Positions 48,364 through 61,100 of a stretch of 64,000 nucleotides of DNA are shown piece by piece. The stretch is from positions 1 through 64,000 of the forward strand of contig JADDOH010004028.1 of NCBI GenBank assembly GCA_016648135.1, in the 5' to 3' direction. How positions within the stretch are numbered: position 1 is the stretch's first letter; each line of letters opens with the position of its first letter. A program made the translations under genes and the position numbers. The notes under the pieces are model-generated. The model searched no databases, had not been told where the DNA came from, and saw nothing but the letters and a program-made list of their open reading frames with translations. This stretch comes from Agrypnia vestita (lineage: Eukaryota > Arthropoda > Insecta > Trichoptera > Phryganeidae).

Positions 48364-49187
48364 ATGGATAAACGTTTTAGTGAAAATGTCTACGATCTGC
48401 AATACAGAGATGATGGGAGTGTGATGCCACCATGCTGTCTAGCTTGCATGTGCTACGAAGGAGAAAGCCGTGCCAGGGCTCGCAGACGCTGCAAGAGTGA
48501 GGGATTGGAACGGTCCCCTTATGATCTGATTCCTTGTGCTGTAGACTGGCAAAAAGTTAACCGAAATCAACAATATATCAGTCCTTATGCAGTGTTCTCC
48601 GACAGGCAAGAGCCTCGATTATTTTCTCATTGTCAGACAGATTCAAAAGTACATCTCGTAAAGTCGTCCAACAATATAAGAGAAACCAAAATTAGTTCAC
48701 ACTCACCGGTCCGGCCATCGCAGCATAGCCTCGTGCAATACGGAGTTTGTAATATAAACGGAGATAGTTTGAATGGTCGATCGCGACGTTCGCCCGCTAA
48801 ACAAGTGTGTTCAAATATAGTGGTGTGTAATGGCAGACGCAATATTTGTTGCGAAAAGCCTTACAAAACTATTTCGCCTAGTAAATTCATCGAGAATGAG
48901 GAACCACGGTTGTCCGAGTTGGAAGAATTCAAAGATACACTCGTACAGATCGTGAATCCCAGGCCTAATTCTACAGACTTAGTACAATATAATAAAACTC
49001 CTTTGAAGTCTATTCTTGTTAGTAATTCTCGAAGAAGTGCTTCCCCTACCTATTATAGAAAAACAACTAAGGCCAAACCGCCTCCGGATTGGAGCGAATT
49101 GAACGGAAGGCAAACTGTCGAAGGGAAGAGAAGAGTAAGAGCCAGAAGTGAATCTGAGAAAAATATGTGCCTCGTAGCTAATGACAG
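48364..49187 (+). CDS. TTLL4: TTLL4-like exon 1 (first coding exon)
   Basis: A polypyrimidine tract and TTCTAG acceptor end at 48351, so a 12-base 5' UTR piece precedes the AAAATGG start. The 274 codons end NMCLVAND and the donor AG|GTAAGA leaves phase 2. The product is Arg/Ser-rich and likely disordered, with a CCxxCxC cluster at residues 24-30. This is the longest non-transposon open frame in the window. Confidence 0.82.
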
Positions 49188-52100
49188 GTAAGACTTTATG
49201 AAATATCTCATTATTTCTTGTATTAAATTTATATAGGTGTAAGTATCCTTAATTATTCTTTACCATATGAAATTTCTATGTAAAATCGTAAATTAATTGA
49301 AAAGTATCAGTCATCTATGCAACAATAATGCAATAAAGAAAACGGGAGACTGAAGTGTTAACATTACGTACGTAAAATAGGTACATTTTTAATTTATGTG
49401 CGGTTTTCTAAATATTTCTCAATCATACAAAAGTATAGAAGAAAAAATGTAAGTTTTAAAATATAATTTTTCTTCGTTCGTAGTCAGTAAAATTTCTAAT
49501 GGATAAGTACATCTACGTATAATCTTGTTTCGCATTTCTATAAAGTGTGCAAGATTGGTCAAGTAGTCTTAATGACATCAGAAAGGACTGCATAGAAGTA
49601 TGCATTTTGTGAAGAATGAAAAAGACACAGTATGAGTTAAATGTTGATGTGATATTAAAATTCTCAGGACTCAAGAAAAATGTGTAATTATTGTTCTGAA
49701 TTATGCATATAATGAAGAGTATTGTGTAATACAGAAAGCTATATGATAACACAGTTATTTTATTCCACGAAAACCATGCAGCATGAGGTTTGAGTTTGAA
49801 CATAGTAAGAAATAGATTATTAAGATCATATATTATTAAATTAAAAACAATACCTACATATTTTTACATTTATTTTACATATTTATAGTAATGATAAAAT
49901 TATTTAAAAATAATTTTAATGCAAATTGCATACGTATATAACTCTAATCCTGCTCATTATTATTTCTGTCTTGCTTACTTTCTCTGAACATTAATTTGAC
50001 AATCCCTTTTGTGAAGGTTTAGTGACGAATTATTAACATGTAAATTAAAAAAAAAAAATGAATCCATTATCTTATACTTTGCTTACATTCGTAATTGATT
50101 TTTTAACATCACCCATCCAACGCATTGTTTTACAGTTTAAAATAAATTTTATTATCTTAATTTTCTTCCTATAAAAAAGAAAATTCTTTAAACAATCCTT
50201 TTTAGTTGCCACATTAAATAATAATATGACATTTTATTCAGACATCTAATGTCAAAATTGAATCTGGGGACTAAAATTAATAAATTTGAAGGCAGAATAC
50301 TTTTTTATACTAATATTGATGAATCTCAAAGCTACATATGTAGGCATGATCAATAATAATAGAAAATTATTAATTTTAATTGAAATAATGACAACATCAT
50401 GTCGAAAATGATTTAATAAAGTATAGGCCTCCACTTTAAGTAAATGTTGAAAGTTTCAGAGCTCTAGCTAGTCGAGAAGTTAGTGAAAAATCTATTACAA
50501 GATTCCACCACAAACAAAGAGAGTTAAATAAAAGCATGTAAAAAAAGTATTAATTTTTATAATGTTATTCTACCATGTGCAATTTTAAATCGCTTATCTT
50601 TTTTGACAAGTAGGGCTGGTGGGGCACTTCTTTCGGAATAGACCTGTTTTTATCAACATTAAAAATTTGATCCCCTATAAGCCCTTTATCGTTAATAATT
50701 TGAGCAAGCTCATTATTAAATTTTCAGGTAGCATCGGTGCATTTTTTCCATGGATTTTTATATAGTGCAGTGAAAAACACTTCTATTTTTTTTTAATCAA
50801 TCTTTGATGATTTGTTTCCTGTCTTTCAGATTCTCTAATATTTTTAAATTGATGGGTCCATACAAATACAAAATGTTATGTTAAGACACTTTTAATTATT
50901 TGACTGTTAAATCTAATCTGTATTATACAGGTACCATGTTATACTCAGGTCTGCTGCATTGAATGCAGGCTGCTTAAGATATTCCATTGGTTGAGTGTAT
51001 TTTTAAACGACATACCAGTTGTGTGAATTCTTTATTTAGCTATGACCTCATCTTGACAATGCTTTCTAGGTGACCCCTTTACTGTTAAGAAAATAAACAT
51101 ATTTTGGTGAACTTAAATATATTTTATACATGATTTAAAAAATTCTAAACACATTTAAAAAAGAAATGTTTGTCTCCTTGCTGATCGTATCAGTATTCAT
51201 CATCATCAATAGTTATCCTGCTAAAATATAGTTTTTATTTTTAATTTTACTATGTATGAGTAAAATTGCAATGTAATGAAATGCAACTTAATAACTAACT
51301 TATTAAACATCACGCCGTTTCCCAAAAGGGTAGGCAGAGAATAGAATGCCACACTCTTCTATCCTGGCACACCACTTCTGCATTGTCCACTTTCATATAT
51401 CTATCATGCACACTCTTCGGTTGTTAAAGCTTCTAACAGAGCAATACTCCAATATTTGATTTATCTGGTCATGTCAGGTCTTCTGCAGACGCCTCCTATT
51501 TCTGCTGTCGTTAACATGAGCCCCATAAACCTTCTTCACCATCCTGTCCTCACATATCCGTTCCAAATGGCCAAACCATCTCGGTGATCCTTTCTTTATT
51601 CTGTCTTATTACGCTGCAGCCAGCATTACATTTTTTTTTAAATTTTATGCTTCAACAGGTCAAAAGGGCCCAATTACAGAAGCGAAAAAAATCACAAAAC
51701 ACCCAAGCTTGAGTAAATCATATAAATTAAGTGACTTCACCGGGAATCGAACCCGGAACCCTAAGTGTTACTTTTAATTTTTTCATTTTCCAATCTATTT
51801 AAAGATTTCCAATCTATCTAAAGATTTTCCGCACATATATTAATGACAATTATAAATAATCGTAATAAAAAATTGATTTATTTATAGACAGACAACGGAC
51901 GTCATAAATGTACAAATAAATTTCTCTAAATAATTTTAAATAGATCAAGACTTGAGCTTGAATATTCCAAGGCCACCAAATAAGATCATGACCCATTATT
52001 AAAAATACAGTGAAACTCACTTAATACATTTCAAAGGCCCAACAAATAAAAGCTTCTTAGGCGTGATGACATTTTTTATTAATTTTTATATATATTTTTT

Positions 52101-55100
52101 ACAGGTATATCTTAGTACATACGTTTCATGAATATAATACATTCATACAGATAAACGTTTTACTCGCCATAAAAGAGCTGAAGCTCGTGCTTGTGGGAGG
52201 AGTAATCACATCAGTTCATTTCATGGATATTAAAATTGTAATAAGTTGTTAAGAAAATTGAGAACAAAATAAATAAGTATACAGTGTAACTCACGGGAAT
52301 TTCAAGAGGTTTTTTTTTTAAATTTTTTAGTTAATTTTTAAATGACAATTTTTTTTTAATTTTTCAGATAGTGAATTGAATGCTTTAATTCCTGCAAAAG
52401 AATAATGGTTCCGGGTTGCACTCGTTTTATATTTGTTGTTTGCTGTTGTTGCGTGTTTAGATTTAGAAATAATCTTGTAGACCTGGAAATTAGAGAATCC
52501 ATTATTTATTTTTCTTTAAAGATTTGTAATATTCATACTTATAAAAAAATTCCATTAAGGAAGGCACACAAAATTCCTTCAAAATTAACAATGATTTCAT
52601 TATTCTCATTTATTATATACACTTGAATCTAATTTTGCATTTTGATTCAATTTTAATTCATATTAAGACAATTTGAGAATGTTTTATGAATAAAAAATTA
52701 GGTAAATGTATTAATTTGTAAAATATTAAATATGCCAATCTTTGATAATTATCCTTGGTAACATATGTCAGATCCACAAAAACAATTAAATTATTACTAA
52801 TATTTTTATTAAATTAAATAGTTAAAAAATATTTTAATTGCAATCTTATTAAAAGGAAACCGTAAAAAATTTAAAGTATGTAACTACATGTTCCACACAC
52901 GTGTATAAATTTAAATTTTAAAAGAAATTATACATATCTGAATTATTCTTGCAAAAAAATTAATATCTAAAATAAGTAGTGTTAAATAATTTTTTAAATT
53001 TAAATCAGGTGTAAAAAAGTGGTCTTCTACAATCTACAATAATTGAAACTGAGAATTGAAATGTATAATTAGAACCGCATTCTATTGTACTTCTTTTACA
53101 AAGCGAAAAAATGATGAATCATATCAGTAAAGATTTTTGCACCGCAAAACAAATGTGTCTTCTCCTGGCCAACTTAGTTAAGAATGTGCTTTTGTAAAAA
53201 ATTGTAAATATTATTGTACTAGACATTCTGAAAATTACCCCTTTGATGATTTTATGAACAAACATTTTATGCATAATTTATATGAACATACTTCCTTGAC
53301 CAGTCTAACTGAACAGTAAAATCAGCGTCAAACTTTGTCCAAAAATACACTAACAAAATTCTTATGTGATTAACTTGTTGAGAGCTAAAAAAACGTAGAT
53401 AAAAGTAAATCACCAAGGCCAAAGATTTTCTGAATTTTGTGTGATTTTTCTTTTTACGAAAAAACCATGAAAACATGCGTATATTAAAAAAAAAACACAC
53501 ACATTCATATTATTTTATCGTAAGTGTCGAAATGCAATGATTTTTTTATCATTTAAGTAAAAAAAATAATCTTTTTTTGAATTTCCATAATGTTGCCAGC
53601 GCAACATTTTCTGAAAAATAATAATAATTTTTTATTTGTTTATTAGAGACAACACTACTATTAATAATAATAATCTTCTTCTGTGTGATATATTTTGTTG
53701 CACGGCACGGCACACGACGGGACATCGCACTCATAACACATAAATATGATACACTTTCACACACACATATTTCAACTAAACGCAACAAAATTGCGGGTAT
53801 TTTTGTTAATAAATCACTGTTAGTATTCAATTGAATCATAAACCAACAAAAACTGACAAATATCGCAAAACATATTCCATATATTAGGTCCTTACATATG
53901 AAATTGACGTTTAGTATGGGAGGAACATAAAGCCGATTTTTTTTTATTATAATATATTTATTTAATCAAAGTATGTACCATTGCTATCTATGCACTTTTG
54001 CCATCTCATAGGTAGTTCATCGATCCCTTTACTAAAAAAACCATTCGGACGGAAATCAATAAAATCTTTGAAGGCGGTTTGGACTGCCCCATGGGAGTTG
54101 AATTTTTTCCTTTGCAAGAAGTTATCCAAATTTCGAAAAAAATGGTAATCTGTTGGGGCAAGGTCCGGAGAGTACGGTGGATGTCTTGGACATTCCAATT
54201 GAACCTCCTCTAATTTGGTAGCCGTCTGTTGTGCAGTGTGTGGTCTAGCGTTATCATGAAGCAGCAGTGGCCTAGAGCGATTAACCAGCCTCGGTTGTTT
54301 AGCAGCTAGCTTTTCCATCATGGTTTGCAGTTGCTGACAATAGACATCTGCCGTAATCGTCTGGCCAGATTTAAGAAAGCTGTAGTGAACGACACCAGCA
54401 CTAGTCCACCAAACGCTCACAAGTAACTTTTTTGGAGTCAATTTTCGCTTGGGGCATGGTTTGGCTGGTTCGGCAGGGTTCAGCCATTGCGATGAGCGCT
54501 TCCGATTATCGTACAGGATCCACTTTTCATCACAGGTAATGATTCGATTTAAAATCCTTTCATTATTGTGCCGGTTGAGTAATGCAACGCAGCAGTCAAC
54601 GCGCGTTTGTTGATTTGCTTCACTCAATTCGTGAGGTACCCACCTTTCAAGCTTTTTCACCTTACCAATTTGCTTCAAGTGGATTAAAACAGTTTTATCA
54701 CTAACACCGCAGCCTGCAGCTAACTCGGATGTGGTTTGCGATGGATCCGCTTCCACAATAGCCTTCAATTCTTCATTATCAACTTTGGTCTCCGGCCGTC
54801 CACGGGGCTTGTTCTGCAGGTCGAAATTTCCAGAACGAAAACGTTGGAACCAAAAACGGACTGTGTTTTCTTTTGCGGCACCGTCGCCATACACATCATT
54901 AATCCTTCGAGCCTTTTCTGCAGTACTGGTGCTACGGTGGAACTCGTACTCGTAAAGAACGCGATATTTCAAGTTTTTCATTTTGTAAACTGAGTGACGC
55001 AAAGAAAAAAACAATTGAGGAAAAAACAAATGAATTATAATTTTCAAAACACAAATACATGAGTAAATAGTTGTATAAATTTGGATTTGGAATTCCTAAC

Positions 55101-58100
55101 CAAAGAGAAGATATTTGAGATCAAATTTGCCAGTACGGCAAAACATCAATTTCATATGTAAGGACCTAATATTTGTGTATATGTGTACAAATAAATCGAA
55201 AATAATAAATTGTATTTCCTGCGCACTTTGTGCGTGACCTTGAATGACGGAATATTTGAATTTAGATTGCGCAACACGCGCTCGAGGCGACATCTACAAC
55301 TATTCTATACGATTTTGACGGCAGAAAAACTTCTGTTTTGATTGTTGATTTAAAATATAATCCGTGATGTTTTTGAGTTGAAAATGGAACGACAGGTCAC
55401 CACGGAATTTCTCTACCGGGAAAAAATCACATTTTTCAAATTCGATACGCGGAGAGAAATAATTAATTTTGTGCCTGTCGCACATATCCGACGCGGCACT
55501 CTGGCCCCTGTCATTGTCTGTCGCACAGGTGCGACACGGCCCCGCGCTCATTATTTATGATTTCCCTTTTTAAATAAAATCACATTTGCTTTATGACTAA
55601 CTTAATACTTTCCCAGGTGCAAAAGGGTATCCATGGTATTTTATATCGCTAAATTAATTATATTTTATCCATCTTTTGTAACTCATATTTAGAAAAAAAT
55701 TGGCGATATTACATAATTAATATTGCCAATTATTTCCTCGGAATAGAGAGAATCCAAAAAATATATCCGAAACTGAGGGCCATTTTGTGAAGGCGAGGAT
55801 GTTATTTTATCAATAAATTTTCAAATATCTTGTTGCCCATTAGATAGCGCTGACCGTCAGTTATTTAATTTTTTTTATCAAGAACCGGAAGTAGTGAAAT
55901 GGCTCCCAATGGGTTGTGATATCTCCAAAAACGTAACACGGTTGAATTTCGGCAAATAATCCTGCAGAGGAATGTAAAGTGTTCCACAGACGAGTGAGTA
56001 GTGCAAAATTATTGTGAATTAAAGAACAGTGTTCCGGTTAAATTTGCACCCAGTGACTTTTTGATTAATAAAAACTTTAATTTAATCTTAAGTGCTTCAT
56101 TAGTCTCCCACAGCCGCAAGTTAATTAATCAATATTATTCAATTAAGCGAGTTTCACTGTATTCTATAGATACTACATCTACATCCTTTCCTCTTAATAT
56201 TTATATTATATATAATATTTACATAATACAAGTGATTCTGGTTTTATACATGTTATTGTAAAATATAAGTGGTTATCGATAATGATTAATTCAAGGACAT
56301 CATGTTTTGAATTACACCTGTGTCCTATTTGCTTTATGATTCTGAATTTGGTAAAACGCTGTCTCAACATGTTAATTTAAATAAACTAAATAACACATTT
56401 TTTCTTTAACCACCATTAAAGAAAAACTTGCTTGGACTTTTTCAATATTATAATTCTTTTTTCTTCTTTATCGGCTTCATGGTCCATATGCCATAATACG
56501 TCCACAACCGCAGTCACAATAGAATGCCAAATTTATTGTTATATTTCAAAAGAACTTGGAATGCCTGTCCAGGGTCTAGGAAAGAATTCTTAATCTTTAC
56601 CAAGGGAGGGTGTGAGAATTAGCTATTTCTATTCACAAGAATTAGATATTTGAATCATGTCAATATGTTTTCTGTCACAATTACATTTTAAGTTGTAATA
56701 TTAATTGTGTTTTTTTTCAGTTGTAAATATGGATCCTGCTGTTCAACTGTGTTGAAAAGGGCTAGAGGTAAATCTCCGCCTCCCCTCTCGGTTCACCAGT
56801 CGCATTTAACCAAAGAATTGGGAATCCATTGTTCGCCTTACGGTAATACCAAACACTGCTCCGCAGCTTCCAACTCCAGGAGGAATCAACCGGTCCAATG
56901 TAGGGACATTGGAGTGGTATGTAACTTTTTATTATATCTATATTATATACAGGTTATTAATGCTACATTATATAAGGTTTATTTGAAAAACATTAATAAC
57001 GTCGCAGGACTATATTCCTGCCTTGATTATGAGTCGTAAATGTTCAAGCAGCCATGACCTAATATCAATAGTTATGGAGTTATGCAATATTGAAGTTTGC
57101 ATGTTTTTTTTTCAATATTTCTGCCTTTTTTTACTAAACATTGAACTATCAATACAGTAACTTATATCGATTACGAAAAATTCATTTCTCAGGTTAAATA
57201 AAATGATAAAAATCCTCAGAAATTGGAAAACATTCTACCGGAAGGATTTTATTATTTTATTTGACTTGTATTAAAGGGAATAAATTTTTCATATTCAATA
57301 TAAGTTACTGTAATGATAGTCCAATGTTTTACAAAAAATAAGTCAGAAATAACATTTTCGACTCAAAATTAAAGCAGGAATATAGTCCTGCGAGGTTATG
57401 CATGTTTTCCAAATAACCCTGTATATGTACAACCACCGAATGTCTTCCAATGTCAGAGTAGTCCCTTCATGGTCATTCAGAAACACCCCTTTGGTGTTTT
57501 TTGGGCTGTTCTGCTGAATGTCTTTAACTTCTCTGGTCCATCATCGAGGTTAATATCCAAATCTGCAAGTCCAAATCTACACTGAAATTAATTATGTTTA
57601 ATAATTAATTAGTTAATGTTCTTCTAGTGTTTTTTGGGCTGTTCTGCTGAATGTCTTTAACTTCTCTGGTCCATCATCGAGGTTAATATCCAAATCTGCA
57701 AGTCCAAATCTACACTGAAATTAATTATGTTTAATAATTAATTAGTTAATGTTCTTCTAATACATGAAGTAAATTTATTCATTAACAATTTACAAGTCCA
57801 AGAGCTACTGCTCTAACCTTATGCTATCCCAATACATATTATTGTAATTCTGATCAGCCCTTAACCCTTTACAGTTTGACGGGCTAATATAAAAATACCT
57901 TTTGATATTCAAATGGGACAGCATATCGCACATAAAAAATGGTTGCAAGTACGTCAATACAAAGTCGATATATATATATACATACATACAGGTTTTGACT
58001 TACGCTCTATAAAGGGTTCATAATGACAAGTATGAATAATAACACCATTATATATTTCTTCCAGGGTGAATGGTCTGTATTTGACGGTGTGACTGTTGCA

Positions 58101-61100
58101 TCGTCGTACAGGTCACAGCACCCCACCAAGCCTGCCTCGTCCAAAGGTCAGATGGCCAAAGGCAAGCAACCGTCGGCCAAGGTCAAGTCCAAGCTGCAGG
58201 CCATAAAGGCCAAGAAAGCTTCCATGGAGACCTGCTCTACGGGGTCTGAACTTAGTGATGAGTAAGTTCTATTTTTTAAGCCTGTCAATTTAAACTCCGC
58301 TGTGCATTGACCACAATTATTTTTTTCCCATCGAACACTTCGATACCACTTTATCTTCATGAACAAATTATAATTTGAAAATATATTAGCTATAATGTAG
58401 CTCAGAGCAAAATCACACTAAATTCTGTAATTTACTATTTTCGATGTTTATATCATTAAGGCGGCACAGCCGATTCATAAACATGCATAGCTGTCAAATT
58501 ACATCGATAGATCATGTCCTTTCAAGCCGTGCGCGACATGTCATCTGAGCGCAAATCGAGTGAAAATTACACATTCGTTACATGTTTATGGTACATACAT
58601 TGCTAAAACAGTAAGGTTTGATAGAAAGAGATGGCATATATTCTTTGCTTTCGTCCGCGTCAGGTATCCCCACAGAAGTACCTCACGTATCAAAATATTT
58701 ACTTATTTAACTTTAGACAAATGATCTTATATTATTTGAGTCGACTTATTATTTTCCGTAAATAATTTAAGAATCATAGTAATAATTCTGAACTCCTTTT
58801 TAAATCAATGCATATCGTAATATGACAATACAAAACAATCACGTAGCCCCACGTGCGTACTGCGTATATCAAAATGTATTATTTTATCTATCGACAAATT
58901 CCCGTATTTTATTTTCGTCCAATAATTACTTACTGAATAGAATTTAAAAAACATATTAATAATTCTGAAATACTTTTCATGTCATAATGAATACCTTTAA
59001 TATTAAACAAGAAATAAATATATGGGAGACGCGAACGCGCATGCGCACGGCGCGTACAGTATGTATCTTGATACCTCAAATGATCTGGAACAATTGTTGA
59101 ATTAGGATAATACCGAAACTGACATGTGACGCAAGTTCAAAGTTTAAAAAGGATGAAACTGTTCAAAAATCCATATAAAACCTTAATATATGGGAGATAT
59201 CAATTGCTTTTGAGCGTATTATATAATAATAATTCATATAAATGTCAAATTTGGCGTAAAAGTACAAGGAATAGTGAAATAAACTTCGAGGAATATTCGG
59301 CTACATGAACACGACTGACCCCTGCCGTGGCCAGACGGCATCTAACATGGATTCTGACGTTAATGATGTCGTTTTTCATACTTTAGAATTTTTATTTAAA
59401 AATAATAATTAACGTGTTTTTTATAAAAAATTTAGCTTTTTAATAGTGAATGAAGACTCAAAGTGCGAATATAGATACAATATATCGTTTAAAATCATCT
59501 TTTTATATGAATAAACAACGTTTGAAAATGACCAAAAAACGTAAATATTTAAGCATGTTTCAAAAATTATATCTTTTTTAATATTGAATATTTCTTAATT
59601 TCCTACGTACGGATTCTAGATAATTAAGCAAACTTTATATGTATAAAAAAAACATAGTATGCTTACATACAAATTTTCAACGAACGAATCGTCGCCCGGG
59701 AACATTAAAAACGTTTTTTTTGCCGCGGCCTGTGGATTAATGCTTATATTTTTCTTATTTATTATAAACAATGTTCAGTTTATTACTTTTATATAAGAAC
59801 AAAGGTTGTATCTAAGTTATCGCCCTAAAAAAATTGCAATCTACCATATAAATTCTGATATAAATGAATAATGAAAACCCACATTTTCGTAAAAAACGCC
59901 GAAATATGCATTCGCAGTGAATGTACCGCCTTAACTTTGTGGTTGGACATAATTATTAATTTTAAATAAAAATCTTTGTAGTAACCACTTAACTAGTAAC
60001 TCTACGTCTACCGGTTTTGATACTACTGTATTTTCATCAGGACAGATGCAAACTAACTAGTCAGTCAAGTAAGCAGTAGTTAGTTTGTGTCCGTCCTGAC
60101 GAAGATACAGTGGTATCGAAACCGGTAGACGTAGAGTTACTAGTTAAGTGGTTAATACAAGTTGTTTTATCTGTAATTCGCACTTAATGCATCTTCTCTT
60201 TTATGCGTTTCTAGAAATTCTAGTTCACTGATTTGTATCTCTCTGATTACTATAGATCACTTCTCACACGTCGATAGGTACTTTCTTGATTTACTGTCAC
60301 TAGAACACACATGCTAGCAACACTCTGAGCCGCCACACGCTTTCACTTCTATTTTATTGAAATTGTAATTGATTTTTTCCTCTCTGGTTCAGTTATCAAT
60401 TAACTTTCACTGACTCCTTTTGCCAGACCCTTTGGGTAACTGGGCCACGGTGTAATTATATAAAGCCTGCTACGTATTGATTTGTATCCATAATGGCTGC
60501 CGAACTGTATGCCCGTGCTATACATTTTTATTTTTTTTGAAATGGAGACAATGTGTGTCGCATCAATGTCACATTATTTTCAGGCTAAGAGTCTATGAAA
60601 GTACGACTAACTTGCTGGTAACCTGGGACAGGTCTTCAACCACCGACCATAAATGAAAATACAATACAATCAATTTTATTTTCAATAATTAAATTAAGTA
60701 TATATCATTTGCAGGAAAATTTTGTTTCCAGTGAGTGTTTTCAAATTTGTTAATTATATCTCAACACTCAAAGCTGTGAACATTAAAAATTCATTACAGC
60801 CTCCTTATTTATTTATTAATTTCAATTGTTATCAGCTTTGAAATTATCAAACCCATTATTCATTATCATCTCTTGTATTATGATTTGCTTTTCAAAGGAT
60901 GAGAGTCAAATGTTAGGAATGTTTGTATGTCGCTCATGATAAAACAATACCTCTTAAGCCGCTTAAAACAGATTTTACGGGGGAGGCAAAAAACTGCATA
61001 ACACCTAAATTCTTTACAATAAATAAAATATGAGGAATTGGTTTAATGGAATAAGAGACACATAATTGTTTTTAAGAAACAAGCTGTCAGATTACATAGC

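Noticed and set aside
55378..55560. 60-codon frame right of the mariner
   Set aside because: No family likeness, no splice context with the TTLL4-like exons, and it lies in an intron. It could be checked by conservation but I see no reason to call it.
60096..60122. A functional hammerhead ribozyme
   Set aside because: The CTGACGA and GAAAC strands and a stem are present, but there is an extra base before the stem and no convincing third stem with a cleavage site. Within this palindrome the arms would pair with each other instead.
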